Made by a program: the position numbers and the translations under genes
Shown: piece after piece, positions 53,995-63,901 of the stretch
Position numbering within the stretch: position 1 is the stretch's first letter
How the letters are laid out: every line of letters begins with the position of its first letter
From: Gordonia terrae
GTDB lineage: Bacteria > Actinomycetota > Actinomycetes > Mycobacteriales > Mycobacteriaceae
Direction of reading: 5' to 3'
DNA: 64,000 nt
Assembly: GCF_001698225.1 (NCBI RefSeq)
Contig: NZ_CP016594.1
Coordinates: 2,542,001 to 2,606,000 of the forward strand
The notes under the pieces: generated by a model
What the model saw: only the letters and a program-made list of their open reading frames with translations
What the model was told of the DNA's origin: nothing
The model's database searches: none

Positions 53995-55119
53995 ATGCGT
54001 ATCGGGATGATCTGTCCCTACTCCTTCGATGTGCCCGGCGGGGTCCAGGCCCACGTCACCGAACTCGCCGACGTCTTCCTCGACCGCGGTCACGAGGTGA
54101 GTGTGCTCGCCCCGGCCGCCCGCGACACCGACCTGCCGGAGTACGTCGTCCGGGCGGGACCGGCGCTGGCCATCCCGTACAACGGATCGGTCTCCCGCGT
54201 GAACTTCAGTCCCAAGGGCTACCTGCGACTCCGACGCTGGGTCGCCGAGAACGGCTTCGACGTCCTGCACGTGCACGAACCGAATTCGCCGAGCATCTCG
54301 ATGCTGTCGTTGATGGTGGCGTCCGGGCCGATCGTCACGACGTTTCACACAGCGACGTCGAAGTCATTGTGGCTGAGCGTTTTCCAAGGAATCCTGCGGC
54401 CTTATCACGAACGGATCGCGGGCAAGATCGCCGTCTCCGAGCTCGCGCGCCGGTGGCAGATGGAATCGCTCGGCTCGGACGCCGTCGAGATCCCGAACGG
54501 CATCAACGTCGCCTCCTTCGCCGACGCGGAGCCCCTCGAGGGATATCCGCATCCCGGTGGGACGATCCTGTTCCTCGGTCGCTTCGACGAACCACGCAAA
54601 GGCATCGACGTGCTGATGCGCGCCCTGCCCGCGGTGGTGGAGAAGTTCCCGTATGTGCGGGTCCTCGTCGTGGGCGGCGGCAATCAGGCGGCGTTGCGCC
54701 GTCGGGCGGGCGCGCTCGCCGAGCATCTCGTGTTCCTCGGGCAGGTCGACGACGCGACCAAGGCGCGGGCGCTGGCTTCGGCCGACGTGTACTGCGCACC
54801 CAACCTCGGCGGCGAGAGCTTCGGCATCGTCCTCGTCGAGGCGATGGCGGCGGGTGCGGCGGTGATCGCCAGCTCGCTGAACGCTTTCCGCCGGGTCCTC
54901 GACGACGGCCGGGCGGGTCGGCTGGTCGAGACGGGTTCCCCCGATCAGCTCGCGGCGGGGCTCGTCGAGCTGCTGACCGATCCGGAAGCGCGCGCCGACC
55001 TCGTCGCCGCCGGTCGGGTCCGCGCCGACAAATACGACTGGTCGCGGGTCGCCGATCAGATCCTCCGGGTCTACGACACCGTCACCGTGGGAGCCGGTCC
55101 GGTCGTGGTGTCGGACTGA
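53995..55119 (+). CDS. pimA: Phosphatidylinositol alpha-mannosyltransferase PimA
   Basis: 374 residues, a GT4 GT-B enzyme. The N-terminus has MICPYSFDVPGGVQAHV and VLHVHEPNSPSISML; the C-terminal donor domain shows LGRFDEPRKGIDVLM and the E-x7-E motif NLGGESFGIVLVEAMAAG. It moves the first mannose from GDP-mannose to the inositol 2-position. It is 46 bases from patA and overlaps the downstream gene (TGATG). Confidence 0.97.
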   Translation: MRIGMICPYSFDVPGGVQAHVTELADVFLDRGHEVSVLAPAARDTDLPEYVVRAGPALAIPYNGSVSRVNFSPKGYLRLRRWVAENGFDVLHVHEPNSPSISMLSLMVASGPIVTTFHTATSKSLWLSVFQGILRPYHERIAGKIAVSELARRWQMESLGSDAVEIPNGINVASFADAEPLEGYPHPGGTILFLGRFDEPRKGIDVLMRALPAVVEKFPYVRVLVVGGGNQAALRRRAGALAEHLVFLGQVDDATKARALASADVYCAPNLGGESFGIVLVEAMAAGAAVIASSLNAFRRVLDDGRAGRLVETGSPDQLAAGLVELLTDPEARADLVAAGRVRADKYDWSRVADQILRVYDTVTVGAGPVVVSD

Positions 55120-55664
55120 TGGCCACCTGGATCGTTCTCGGTGTGGTGGCCGTGCTGCTCGTGGTGGGCTGGGCCTACCACACGGCGAACCGGCTCGACC
55201 GCCTCAACGTGCGGGTCGACCTCGCCCGTCAGGCGCTCGAGTCGAGTCTCGACCGTCGAGCGGTGGTCGTGCGTGCCGTCGCCGCCGAGATGATCACGGG
55301 CGACGGTTCCGCGGGGTACCGCACGCCCGTCGGCGACGACGTCGCCGCTCAGGCGCGTGAACTGGCGCTGCTGGCCGACCGGGCCGAGCGTGCGGCTCCG
55401 TCGGCGCGTGAGGACGCCGAGAACGCCGTGTCGGCCGCGCTGGCGCGCACCGACCCAAACCGTCGGTCCGCAGCGCTCGTCGTCGAGCTCGCCGATGCCG
55501 AGACGCGGGTGATGATGGCCCGTCGCTTCTACAACGACGCCGTCCGCGACACCAGGGCTCTCGCGCAGCGGCGGCCCGTCCGGTGGCTCCGGCTCGGCGG
55601 GCACGCCACGCCCCCGGAGTACTTCGAGATCATCGAGCGCGTCACCCCAGGCCAGGCGGACTGA
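55119..55664 (+). CDS. LemA-like single-helix membrane protein
   Basis: 181 residues. One N-terminal helix (about 3-20, ATWIVLGVVAVLLVVGWAY) is followed by a helical, probably coiled domain (NRLDRLNVRVDLARQALESSL, ETRVMMARRFYNDAVRDTRAL) and a C-terminal PVRWLRLGG. The RRFYNDAVRD segment is that of LemA proteins. The function is unknown; translational overlap with pimA suggests a link to the membrane lipid operon. Start ATG at 55119 shares the last base of the pimA stop. Confidence 0.8.
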   Translation: MATWIVLGVVAVLLVVGWAYHTANRLDRLNVRVDLARQALESSLDRRAVVVRAVAAEMITGDGSAGYRTPVGDDVAAQARELALLADRAERAAPSAREDAENAVSAALARTDPNRRSAALVVELADAETRVMMARRFYNDAVRDTRALAQRRPVRWLRLGGHATPPEYFEIIERVTPGQAD

Positions 55665-55759
55665 CCCTCGTCGGGGGCGATCGGCCCCTCACCTAGACTG
55701 GTGGGCGTACCGACGCCGCGATCGCGGCTGGTCGAGACTGCGACACGAGGAGATCTTCA

Positions 55760-56671
55760 GTGAGTCACAACGGCGCGACCGTTCCCGAGGTCGGCCAGGG
55801 CACGGCCCGGGTCAAGCGTGGCATGGCAGAAATGCTCAAGGGCGGCGTGATCATGGATGTCGTGACCCCCGAGCAGGCGAAGATCGCCGAGGACGCCGGT
55901 GCCGTCGCGGTCATGGCCCTCGAGCGGGTGCCCGCCGACATCCGCGCCCAGGGTGGCGTGTCGCGGATGAGCGACCCGGACATGATCGACGGCATCATCG
56001 CCGCGGTGTCGATCCCGGTGATGGCCAAGGCCCGCATCGGTCACTTCGTCGAGGCGCAGGTCCTGCAGAGCCTGGGCGTGGACTACGTCGACGAGTCCGA
56101 GGTCCTGACCCCGGCCGACTACAGCAACCACATCGACAAGTGGGCGTTCACCGTGCCGTTCGTGTGCGGTGCGACCAATCTCGGTGAGGCCCTGCGCCGC
56201 ATCACCGAAGGCGCGGCGATGATCCGCTCGAAGGGCGAGGCGGGTACCGGCGATGTGTCCAACGCGACCACGCACATGCGTCAGATCCGCGATCAGATCC
56301 GTCGGCTGACGTCGCTGCCGAAGGACGAGTTGTACGTCGCGGCAAAGGAATTGCAGGCGCCCTACGATCTCGTGGCCGAGGTTGCCGAGGCCGGCAAGCT
56401 GCCGGTCACGCTGTTCACCGCCGGCGGCATCGCCACCCCGGCCGACGCCGCGATGATGATGCAGCTCGGCGCCGAGGGCGTGTTCGTGGGATCGGGGATC
56501 TTCAAGTCGGGCAACCCGGCACAGCGCGCCGCGGCCATCGTGCAGGCGACCACCTTCCACGACGACCCGGACGTGCTGGCGAAGGTCTCGCGCGGTCTGG
56601 GCGAGGCGATGGTCGGCATCAACGTCGACGACATCCCGCAGCCGCACCGCCTCGCCGAGCGCGGCTGGTGA
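55760..56671 (+). CDS. pdxS: Pyridoxal 5'-phosphate synthase subunit PdxS
   Basis: 303 residues. This (beta/alpha)8 lyase makes PLP from ribose-5-phosphate, glyceraldehyde-3-phosphate and ammonia from PdxT. Motifs are [18 protein letters not shown], the Lys-bearing [39 protein letters not shown] and the late [10 protein letters not shown]. The GTG at 55760 has AGGAG eleven bases upstream. pdxT lies 3.3 kb downstream, separated by the signalling cassette and tesB. Confidence 0.97.
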   Translation: MSHNGATVPEVGQGTARVKRGMAEMLKGGVIMDVVTPEQAKIAEDAGAVAVMALERVPADIRAQGGVSRMSDPDMIDGIIAAVSIPVMAKARIGHFVEAQVLQSLGVDYVDESEVLTPADYSNHIDKWAFTVPFVCGATNLGEALRRITEGAAMIRSKGEAGTGDVSNATTHMRQIRDQIRRLTSLPKDELYVAAKELQAPYDLVAEVAEAGKLPVTLFTAGGIATPADAAMMMQLGAEGVFVGSGIFKSGNPAQRAAAIVQATTFHDDPDVLAKVSRGLGEAMVGINVDDIPQPHRLAERGW

Positions 56672-56802
56672 CCGGTTCGACCGAATCGTAGGTGGTCAGC
56701 CGGACCGCCGTCCGCCGCGGAGCCCCCGCCCAACACGCCCGAGACCGAACAGTCGACAGGCGTAGCGGGTCAAGGGCTCCGCGGCGGTAGTATCTGCTGA
56801 TC

Positions 56803-57669
56803 ATGGATGCGGCGACCATCGTTCGAGACGCTTCGGTCTCGGGCACACACATCGTGGGTGAATTGCGGCTCGAGTGGTCTGCCGCGTGCAACGTCGGACG
56901 AGTCCGCGAGACAAACGAGGACGCTGCGCTCGCGCTGCCGGGGATGTACCTGCTCGCCGACGGCATGGGCGGTCACGACAGCGGGGAGCTGGCCAGCGAG
57001 GCAGCGCTTCTCACCCTGTCGGAGGCCACCAGCGCGGGGGAGCTCAAGGCCACCCAGCTGCAGCTCGATGATCTGCTGCTCGCCGCCCAGCGTCGGATCG
57101 GGGAGATCGACACCGAGACCGAGCGTCGCGCGGGCACCACCGCGACCGGCGTCGTGCTCGTCACGCACCAGCAGAGCCCCCACTGGCTCGTGCTCAACAT
57201 CGGCGACTCCCGGACCTACCGTTTCCAGAACGGGTCGCTCAACCAGCTCACCACCGACCACTCCCAGGTCCAGGAATTCATCGACGCCGGCTTCCTCACC
57301 CCCGAGCAGGCCCGCACCGACCCGCGTCGCAACGTGATCACCCGTGCGTTGGGCGCCGGCATGGTCGACCCGGTGGCCGACTACTCGAGCACCCCGGCTT
57401 TCCCGGGTGACGTGCTGCTGCTGTGCACCGACGGCCTGACCGGTGAACTGCCCGACGAGGAGATCGGCGACATCCTGCGCAACGCCGCGGATTCCCAACA
57501 GGCTGCCGAGCGGCTCGTCGACGCCGCGCTGGCACTCGGCGCGCACGACAATGTCACCGTGATCGTCGTGTCCGTCCACGAGTCGGTGCCGACCCTGACG
57601 ATGCCCGCGCTCGACGGTTCGGCGCAGGGAGAGGCAGCCGGACAGGCTCCGGCACCCGACCCGAGCTGA
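56803..57669 (+). CDS. PP2C-type Ser/Thr protein phosphatase
   Basis: 288 residues. All metal-site motifs are present: GRVRETNEDA (about 29), LLADGMGGHDSGE (about 49), LNIGDSRTYR, TDGLTGEL and AHDNVTVIVV. There is no membrane helix, unlike PstP, so it is cytoplasmic. It removes phosphate from Ser/Thr proteins; the partner is unknown. It is followed 11 bases later by an FHA protein and then a LuxR regulator, suggesting one signalling unit. Confidence 0.93.
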   Translation: MDAATIVRDASVSGTHIVGELRLEWSAACNVGRVRETNEDAALALPGMYLLADGMGGHDSGELASEAALLTLSEATSAGELKATQLQLDDLLLAAQRRIGEIDTETERRAGTTATGVVLVTHQQSPHWLVLNIGDSRTYRFQNGSLNQLTTDHSQVQEFIDAGFLTPEQARTDPRRNVITRALGAGMVDPVADYSSTPAFPGDVLLLCTDGLTGELPDEEIGDILRNAADSQQAAERLVDAALALGAHDNVTVIVVSVHESVPTLTMPALDGSAQGEAAGQAPAPDPS

Positions 57670-57680
57670 TCGGAGAGCAG

Positions 57681-58448
57681 ATGACCACGGGGCAGGATCG
57701 AGCCGCGACCCCCGCAGAACCCGGCGACGCCGCGCTCGATGCCGGGGCAACCTACGTCGAGTACTGCGGCGAACGCATCGCCCTCGACGCCGATCGCCGA
57801 TTCTTCATCGGTCGGGAAGCCGATCTGTCGATCGACGACAATCCTTACCTTCATCGTCGATTCCTGGTCGTCCACAACGAGAACGGGCTGTGGTGGCTGA
57901 CCAATCTGGGTACGCACCTGTCGGCCAGCGTGTCGGCGGGCGATGTCGGGTTCTCCGCGACGTTGGGTCCGGGTGCGCGGATGCCGCTGGTCTTCGGCGA
58001 GACGACCATCGTGTTCACCGCGGGCCCCACCACCTATGAACTGAGCCTGTTCGCCCGCGCGCCGCAGGTGAAGTCCGTGACCCGCCCGGAGTACAGCGGC
58101 GGTCACACCACCCAGGGCGTGCCGACGCTCACCGAGAGCCAGAAACTGCTCATCATCGTGCTGGCCGAGGAGATCCTCCGACGCGAGGGGACAGGGTCGA
58201 GTGCCATCCCGTCATCGGCGCAGGCGGCCCGACGGCTGGGCTGGCCGCTCACCAAGTTCAACCGCAAGCTCGACAACGTCTGCGACAAACTCGACCAGCT
58301 CGGCGTGAGCGGAATGCGCGGCGGCGGAGGCAAACTCGCCAGCAATCGCCGGACCAAACTCGTTGAATACGCGGTGTCGTCGCGCATCGTCACCCGCGAG
58401 GACCTCCCGCTCATCGACGCCGAGGCGGCACGGAACGCCGAGGGCTGA
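57681..58448 (+). CDS. FHA-domain protein with C-terminal helix-turn-helix-like region
   Basis: 255 residues. The FHA domain (about 25-130) shows the phosphothreonine-binding pattern FFIGREADLSIDDNPYLHRRF and WLTNLGTH. The C-terminal half begins LTESQKLLIIVLAEEILRRE and contains AARRLGWPLTKFNRKLDNVCDKL, typical of a DNA-binding winged helix or sigma-4-like region; this is inferred. It could read the phospho-state set by a kinase and the adjacent phosphatase. The start is ATG at 57681 after GGAGAGCAG. Confidence 0.85.
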   Translation: MTTGQDRAATPAEPGDAALDAGATYVEYCGERIALDADRRFFIGREADLSIDDNPYLHRRFLVVHNENGLWWLTNLGTHLSASVSAGDVGFSATLGPGARMPLVFGETTIVFTAGPTTYELSLFARAPQVKSVTRPEYSGGHTTQGVPTLTESQKLLIIVLAEEILRREGTGSSAIPSSAQAARRLGWPLTKFNRKLDNVCDKLDQLGVSGMRGGGGKLASNRRTKLVEYAVSSRIVTREDLPLIDAEAARNAEG

Positions 58449-58471
58449 GGCCGACTCTCCTTTGCACGCTG

Positions 58472-58527
58472 TTGACCTGCGGTTTCATCGTGGGTAGTTC
58501 TCCCCACGGGTAGGGGAGTTCTCCCCA
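58472..58527 (+). promoter_or_regulatory. Promoter with paired repeats ahead of the LuxR gene
   Basis: TTGACC (58472-58477), 17 bases, TAGTTC (58495-58500). Overlapping it, AGTTCTCCCCA occurs at 58496-58506 and 58517-58527, exactly 21 bases (two helical turns) apart. The second copy is half of the near-palindrome GGGGAG-TT-CTCCCC (58513-58526). This looks like an operator, perhaps autoregulatory. Confidence 0.55.
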
Positions 58528-58618
58528 TCGACCGCCCGGGCGAAAGCTCATAATCTTCATCTCATCGCCGGGAGAACCCGGAGGACCACCCCAGAAGATG
58601 AGTGAAGAGGAAGCACAC

Positions 58619-59113
58619 ATGACTGCGATCGCCCATCAGGCTCCCCAGCACCTGCGCTCGGTCAGCGCTCGTCGCGATGCGGAGGCCATCGCCCGCCGGA
58701 AGGAAGCCCTGGCGCGTCTCGCGGCCCGCCGGATGCCGTTGCCCGGCCACCAGATCCAGACGTCGCGCTCGGGTCAGCCGCTGGGTCTGGGACATCGACC
58801 GGGCCACCCCCACCTGCACCGGGCGGTCGCCGTGCCCGCCACCACCGACATCCCCGAGGTCGCCGCGGCACCGGCCGTCGACCGGGCGAAGCCCAACCTC
58901 ACCTCACGCGAGGTCGAGGTGCTGCGCACCTGGATGCTCGGCGACTCCAAACCTGCTGTGGCACAGGAGCTCTACATCTCGCTCGGCACGGTCAACACTC
59001 ACCTCACCCGCATCCGGGCCAAGTACGCCGAGATCGGCCGTCCGGCCCCGACCAAGGCGTCGTTGGTCGCCCGCGCCATCCAGGACGGGATCATGACGCT
59101 CGACGAGCTCTGA
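58619..59113 (+). CDS. LuxR-type helix-turn-helix regulator
   Basis: 164 residues. The first 80 residues are basic, then Pro/His-rich, with no receiver domain. A LuxR helix-turn-helix fills the C-terminal part (about 98-155: LTSREVEVLRTWMLGDSKPAVAQELYI, LGTVNTHLTRIRAKY). The ATG at 58619 is preferred with GAGGAA six bases upstream; an ATG at 58598 would add seven residues. Its own promoter with repeats precedes it. Close neighbours suggest control by phosphorylation. Confidence 0.88.
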   Translation: MTAIAHQAPQHLRSVSARRDAEAIARRKEALARLAARRMPLPGHQIQTSRSGQPLGLGHRPGHPHLHRAVAVPATTDIPEVAAAPAVDRAKPNLTSREVEVLRTWMLGDSKPAVAQELYISLGTVNTHLTRIRAKYAEIGRPAPTKASLVARAIQDGIMTLDEL

Positions 59114-59177
59114 TCGCGGAACGTCTGGCCGGCGGGCAGGGGAGTGTCCACCGGCCCGGTGCGCGATACTGGTCTGC

Positions 59178-60020
59178 GTGGCAGCCATCGAGGACATACT
59201 CCAGGTCGAGCAGATCGACAACGACATCTACCGTGGCGGTGCCTTCCCGAGTCGCCTGCAGCGCACTTTCGGCGGTCAGGTCGCAGGCCAGGCCCTGATG
59301 TCGGCGACCCGGACGGTGTCCGAGGAGTTCGATGTCCACTCGTTGCACGGCTACTTCCTTCGCCCCGGCGATCCGGACCGCCCGGCGGTGTTCCTCGTCG
59401 ACCGCATCAGGGATGGACGATCCTTCGTGACCAGGCGGGTGACCGGAGTCCAGAACGGTGAGGCCATCTTCACGATGTCGGCGTCGTTCCACGTCCGCAC
59501 CGACGAGGGCTACGAGCACCAGGACCGGATGCCGCCGGCGCCGCGCCCGGACGAGCTCGCCGACCGATCCGAGGAACTGAGTGAGAGCGAGCGCGCGGTC
59601 TTCCAGGAGTGGCGCAACTTCGACCTGCGCATCGTCCCGGCCGACAAGCTTGTCACGTCGCCCTATTTCGCTGCCCAGCAACGGGTGTGGTTCCGTTACC
59701 GACATCCGCTGCCAGATGACACGGTGTTCCACGTCGGCACGCTCGCCTACATGAGCGACATGACCCTGATCGGTTCGTCGCGCGTGCCGCATCCGGACTC
59801 CAAGCCGCAGGTGGCCTCCCTCGACCACGCCATGTGGTTCATGCGGCCCTTCCGCGCCGACGACTGGCTCCTCTACGACCAGACCTCGCCGTCGGCGGGA
59901 GCCGGACGTTCCCTCACCCAAGGGCGGATCTTCGACCTACAGGGACGACTCGTGGCCGCGGTCACCCAGGAGGGCCTGACCCGCACCGGGCGGCGCGACC
60001 CCGCCCGGACCGATCGGTGA
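59178..60020 (+). CDS. tesB: Acyl-CoA thioesterase II (TesB-type)
   Basis: 280 residues with a double hotdog fold. The N-terminal hotdog has [15 protein letters not shown] and [16 protein letters not shown], the second [22 protein letters not shown] with catalytic Asp and the Thr/Gln in SLTQGRIFD. It hydrolyses medium- to long-chain acyl-CoA. The GTG at 59178 gives the family N-terminus. The stop overlaps pdxT, a linkage conserved in M. tuberculosis. Confidence 0.94.
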   Translation: MAAIEDILQVEQIDNDIYRGGAFPSRLQRTFGGQVAGQALMSATRTVSEEFDVHSLHGYFLRPGDPDRPAVFLVDRIRDGRSFVTRRVTGVQNGEAIFTMSASFHVRTDEGYEHQDRMPPAPRPDELADRSEELSESERAVFQEWRNFDLRIVPADKLVTSPYFAAQQRVWFRYRHPLPDDTVFHVGTLAYMSDMTLIGSSRVPHPDSKPQVASLDHAMWFMRPFRADDWLLYDQTSPSAGAGRSLTQGRIFDLQGRLVAAVTQEGLTRTGRRDPARTDR

Positions 60021-60637
60021 CCGCGACGAACCGGCCGCGTATCGGGGTCCTCGCGCTGCAGGGTGACGTCCGCGAGCACGTCCACGCGCTCGAGGCCAGC
60101 GGTGCCGACGCCATCGCCGTCCGTCGTCCGGCCGAGCTCGACGAGATCGACGGGATCGTCATTCCGGGCGGCGAGTCGACCACGATGAGCAAATTGCTCG
60201 GCATCTTCGACCTGTTCGACCCGCTCGCGGAGAAGCTGTCCGACGGGCTCCCGGCCTACGGGTCGTGCGCCGGCATGATCATGCTCGCATCCACGATCCT
60301 CGACACCCGCCCGGACGCGCGGCACCTCGATGCCCTCGATGTGACGGTGCGCCGCAACGCATTCGGCCGCCAGGTCGAGAGCTTCGAGACCGATCTCGAC
60401 TTCGCCGGGATCACCGACGCCGAGGGTGCTGCGCCGATGCGCGCGGTGTTCATCCGCGCGCCGTGGGTGGAGACGATCGCCCCCGAGGTCAAGGTGCTGG
60501 CACGCGTGCCCGACGGTCCGGCGGCCGGGCGGATCGTCGCGGTCCGTCAAGGAAACGTCCTCGCGACGTCGTTTCACCCAGAGGTGACCGGCGACCGGCG
60601 CGTACATGAATACTTCGTGGAGATGGTGCGTCGGTAA
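60017..60637 (+). CDS. pdxT: Pyridoxal 5'-phosphate synthase glutaminase subunit PdxT
   Basis: 206 residues, a class I glutaminase that feeds ammonia to PdxS. Motifs are [26 protein letters not shown], the catalytic YGSCAGMIM (Cys about 85) and the His-Glu pair SFHPEVTGD (about 186-188). The GTG at 60017 overlaps the tesB stop. It works with pdxS at 55760. Confidence 0.96.
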   Translation: MTATNRPRIGVLALQGDVREHVHALEASGADAIAVRRPAELDEIDGIVIPGGESTTMSKLLGIFDLFDPLAEKLSDGLPAYGSCAGMIMLASTILDTRPDARHLDALDVTVRRNAFGRQVESFETDLDFAGITDAEGAAPMRAVFIRAPWVETIAPEVKVLARVPDGPAAGRIVAVRQGNVLATSFHPEVTGDRRVHEYFVEMVRR

Positions 60638-60792
60638 GATCGTGCCGAACCAGAGGTAGACCATGAGCCCGGCACGCCGGGCGCAACCAACAGGGCGCAC
60701 AACAAGTTGGGCGGCCGGACAGAGGCAGGAGTGCGCCGGATGCGGGCTGCGGCCCGCCGCACGTGCCGGCGCCGGGAAAGGAATCGACGGAC

Positions 60793-61548
60793 ATGAGCGG
60801 CCACTCCAAATGGGCCACCACCAAGCACAAGAAGGCGGCCATCGACGCCAAGCGCGGCAAGATGTTCGCCAAGCTCATCAAGAACATCGAGGTGGCGGCA
60901 CGGACCGGCGGCGGCGACCCGGCGGGCAACCCCACGCTGTTCGACGCCATCCAGAAGGCCAAGAAGTCGTCGGTCCCCAACGACAACATCGAGCGCGCGC
61001 GCAAGCGCGGCGGTGGCGAAGAGGCCGGCGGCGCCGACTGGCAGACCATCATGTACGAGGGCTACGGACCCAACGGCGTGGCCGTGCTCATCGAGTGCCT
61101 CACCGACAACCGCAACCGCGCGGCCGGCGAGGTCCGGACCGCGATGACGCGCAACGGCGGCAACATGGCCGACCCGGGCTCGGTGTCCTACCTGTTCACC
61201 CGCAAGGGCGTGGTGACGCTCGAGAAGAACGGGCAGAGCGAGGACGACGTGCTGATGGCTGTGCTCGACGCCGGTGCCGAAGAGGTCACCGATCTGGGTG
61301 AGTCCTTCGAGATCGTGAGCGAGCCAAGCGATCTGATCGCAGTCCGCAGCGCTCTGCAGGAGGCCGGGATCGACTATGACTCCGCCGAGGCGAGCTTCCG
61401 GGCGTCGGTCGAGGTGGCCGTGGACGCCGACGGCGCCCGCAAGGTGTTCAAGCTGATCGACGCGCTCGAGGACTCCGACGACGTCCAGAACGTCTACAGC
61501 AACGTCGACATCAGCGACGACGTCCTCGCCGAACTCGAGAACGACTGA
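60793..61548 (+). CDS. yebC: YebC/PmpR family protein (translation or transcription factor)
   Basis: 251 residues. The start [24 protein letters not shown] is invariant in this family, and [22 protein letters not shown] and FTRKGVV follow. Members have been described as DNA-binding regulators and, more recently, as aids to translation of polyproline stretches. The ATG at 60793 sits in the expected place. It lies ahead of ruvC as in most actinobacteria. Confidence 0.96.
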   Translation: MSGHSKWATTKHKKAAIDAKRGKMFAKLIKNIEVAARTGGGDPAGNPTLFDAIQKAKKSSVPNDNIERARKRGGGEEAGGADWQTIMYEGYGPNGVAVLIECLTDNRNRAAGEVRTAMTRNGGNMADPGSVSYLFTRKGVVTLEKNGQSEDDVLMAVLDAGAEEVTDLGESFEIVSEPSDLIAVRSALQEAGIDYDSAEASFRASVEVAVDADGARKVFKLIDALEDSDDVQNVYSNVDISDDVLAELEND

Positions 61549-61607
61549 CCTCAGGACGCGGCCAGGTGTGTTGATCACCGGCGTCGTCCGCTCGTCCCGA
61601 TAGGATC

Positions 61608-61623
61608 TCGAACAGTTGTTCGC
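61608..61623 (+). promoter_or_regulatory. LexA (SOS) box of ruvCAB
   Basis: TCGAACAGTTGTTCGC matches the actinobacterial LexA site TCGAAC-N4-GTTCGA with one mismatch in the last base. A TAGGAT -10 (61601-61606) directly precedes it, so LexA would block the transcription start. The same bases also form a hairpin ACAGTTG-TTCG-CAACTGT (61612-61629). Confidence 0.8.
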
Positions 61624-61652
61624 AACTGTCCGCGAGGCCTGGGAGGGTACGA

Positions 61653-62222
61653 GTGCGCGTCATGGGTGTCGATCCGGGTCTGACCCGGTGCGGTATCGCG
61701 CTGGTCGAGTCGGCGCGTGGTAGGTCGGTGACGGCGCTCGACGTCGACGTGGTGCGCACCCCGAGTGACATGGACCTCGCCGAGCGGTTGCTCGCCATCT
61801 ACACCTCGGCGTGTCACTGGCTCGACGTCCACCAGCCCGACGTGGTCGCCATCGAACGCGTCTTCGCCCAGAATCAGGTGTCCACCGCGATGGGGACCGC
61901 GCAGGCCGGTGGCGTCATCGCGCTGGCCGCGTCGCAGCGCGATGTCCCGGTCCGCTTCCACACCCCCTCGGAGGTGAAGGCGGCCGTGACCGGCAGCGGG
62001 CGCGCCGACAAGGCCCAGGTGACCGCGATGGTCACCCGGATTCTCGGCATGCAGACCAAACCGCGTCCCGCCGACGCGGCCGACGCGCTCGCGCTGGCGA
62101 TCTGTCACTGCTGGCGCGGACCGATGATGGAACGGATGGCCGCCGCGCAGAAGCAGGCCGACGCCGCCGCGGCCCGTCACCGCGCGCGGGTGGCCCAGGC
62201 ACGAGAGGGGAGTCGCGCATGA
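61653..62222 (+). CDS. ruvC: Holliday junction resolvase RuvC
   Basis: 189 residues. The nuclease cleaves Holliday junctions. The catalytic acidic residues lie in [36 protein letters not shown] (Glu) and the C-terminal [12 protein letters not shown] (two Asp). The GTG at 61653 follows GGAGGG. The stop overlaps ruvA (ATGA). The C-terminal 25 residues are Ala/Arg-rich. Confidence 0.97.
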   Translation: MRVMGVDPGLTRCGIALVESARGRSVTALDVDVVRTPSDMDLAERLLAIYTSACHWLDVHQPDVVAIERVFAQNQVSTAMGTAQAGGVIALAASQRDVPVRFHTPSEVKAAVTGSGRADKAQVTAMVTRILGMQTKPRPADAADALALAICHCWRGPMMERMAAAQKQADAAAARHRARVAQAREGSRA

Positions 62223-62812
62223 TCGCGTCAGTTCGCGGACCGGTGTTGGAGATCGCTCTCGACCATGCCGTGATCGATTGCGGGGGAGTGGGTTACCGCG
62301 TGCTGGCCACGCCCGCGACGCTGTCCCGGCTTCGCCGGGGCGACGAGGCGACGCTGCTGACCTCGATGATCGTCCGCGAGGACTCGATGACGCTCTACGG
62401 CTTCACCGAGCCGGACGCCCGTGCCCTCTTCGCTCTGTTGCAGACGGTGACCGGTGTCGGCCCACGACTGGCGATGGCCACCCTCGCGGTGCTCGAACCG
62501 GATGCGCTGCGGCGAGCACTCGCGGAGTCCGACACCAAGGCCCTGACGTCCGTGCCCGGCATCGGCAAGCGGGTGGCCGAACGGCTCTGTGTCGAACTGC
62601 GGGACAAGGTCGACCGGCCCACCGGCGAGCCCGCGAGCGGTGTGACCGTCGTCGGCGGCATCCGAGAGCAGGTCGCCGAGGCCCTCGTCGGGCTGGGATT
62701 CACCGCGGGCCCCGCCGAGAAGGCGGTCACCGCGGTCCTCGCCGAACACCCCGACGCCGATGCGTCGACGGCGCTCCGGCACTCGTTGTCGCTGCTGGGG
62801 AAGGCGTCCTAG
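62219..62812 (+). CDS. ruvA: Holliday junction branch-migration subunit RuvA
   Basis: 197 residues. The OB-fold domain I ([12 protein letters not shown]) is followed by two helix-hairpin-helix motifs ([16 protein letters not shown] and [15 protein letters not shown]) and domain III, which contacts RuvB ([17 protein letters not shown]). It binds four-way junctions and loads RuvB. Start ATG at 62219 overlaps the ruvC stop; ruvB begins directly after the TAG. Confidence 0.97.
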   Translation: MIASVRGPVLEIALDHAVIDCGGVGYRVLATPATLSRLRRGDEATLLTSMIVREDSMTLYGFTEPDARALFALLQTVTGVGPRLAMATLAVLEPDALRRALAESDTKALTSVPGIGKRVAERLCVELRDKVDRPTGEPASGVTVVGGIREQVAEALVGLGFTAGPAEKAVTAVLAEHPDADASTALRHSLSLLGKAS

Positions 62813-63901
62813 ATGTTCGACGACACCGATGACGTCGACGACCGGGACGTGAGCGCGACCCCGGTCCGCTCCGACGGCGATCTCGACGCGGGTCTGCGCC
62901 CGAAGTCGCTCGCCGACTTCATCGGGCAGCCGCGGGTCTGCGAACAGCTCGAACTCGTTCTGCACGGTGCCAAGGGGCGTGGCGGCACACCCGACCACAT
63001 CCTGCTGTCGGGTCCGCCAGGGCTCGGCAAGACGTCGCTCGCGATGATCATCGCCTCGGAGATGGGGGCCGCCATCCGGGTGACCTCGGGGCCGGCCCTG
63101 GAGCGCGCCGGCGACCTCGCGGCCATGCTGTCCAACCTCGTCGAGGGCGATGTGCTGTTCATCGACGAGATCCATCGCATCGCGCGTCCGGCCGAGGAGA
63201 TGCTGTACCTCGCGATGGAGGACTTTCGCGTCGACGTCGTGGTCGGCAAAGGACCCGGTGCGACCTCGATCCCGCTCGACGTCGCGCCGTTCACCCTGGT
63301 CGGGGCGACAACCCGATCCGGTTCGCTCACCGGGCCGCTGCGCGACCGGTTCGGATTCACCGCGCACATGGAGTTCTACGAACCCGACGAGCTCGTCCGG
63401 GTGCTCCATCGGTCGGCCGGGATCCTGGGCATGGAACTCCGCGGCGACGCCTCCGGCGAGATCGCTCGCCGCTCGCGGGGCACGCCCCGTATCGCGAACA
63501 GGCTGCTACGCCGGGTCCGTGACTACGCCGAGGTACGCGGCGACGGCTCGATCACCGTGGACGTCGCCCGCGCAGCGCTCGCGGTCTACGACGTCGACGA
63601 ACTCGGTTTCGACCGGCTCGACCGAGCCGTGCTCGACGCCCTGATCCGCGCTTTCGGCGGCGGACCGGTCGGCGTGTCGACGCTGGCCGTGGCGGTCGGC
63701 GAGGAGCCGGCCACCGTCGAGGAGGTCTGCGAACCGTTCCTGGTGCGCGCCGGGATGATCGCCCGGACGCCCCGCGGGCGGGTCGCCACCGCCGCCGCCT
63801 GGCATCACCTCGGTCTCACCCCACCGGCGGGTGCGATGAACGCCACCTTCGGCGTGCGTCCGCGCGACGTCGGTGCGGAGACGTTGTTCGACGACCTCTG
63901 A
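62813..63901 (+). CDS. ruvB: Holliday junction DNA helicase RuvB
   Basis: 362 residues. The AAA+ motor drives branch migration with RuvA. Walker [12 protein letters not shown] is near residues 66-76, Walker B FIDEIHRI near 117-124, sensor 1 VGATTRSG near 164, and the arginine-finger region GPLRDRFGF follows. The C-terminal winged helix ends at AETLFDDL. It begins with no gap after ruvA. The three genes form an SOS-induced operon under the LexA box at 61608. Confidence 0.98.
   Translation: MFDDTDDVDDRDVSATPVRSDGDLDAGLRPKSLADFIGQPRVCEQLELVLHGAKGRGGTPDHILLSGPPGLGKTSLAMIIASEMGAAIRVTSGPALERAGDLAAMLSNLVEGDVLFIDEIHRIARPAEEMLYLAMEDFRVDVVVGKGPGATSIPLDVAPFTLVGATTRSGSLTGPLRDRFGFTAHMEFYEPDELVRVLHRSAGILGMELRGDASGEIARRSRGTPRIANRLLRRVRDYAEVRGDGSITVDVARAALAVYDVDELGFDRLDRAVLDALIRAFGGGPVGVSTLAVAVGEEPATVEEVCEPFLVRAGMIARTPRGRVATAAAWHHLGLTPPAGAMNATFGVRPRDVGAETLFDDL

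Noticed and set aside
53945..54010. Short frame between patA and pimA
   Set aside because: It overlaps both genes, is about 20 codons long, and the pimA start is well supported.
60667..60682. GCCCGG-CACG-CCGGGC hairpin between pdxT and yebC
   Set aside because: Only six base pairs in very GC-rich DNA with no T-run; too weak to call a terminator.
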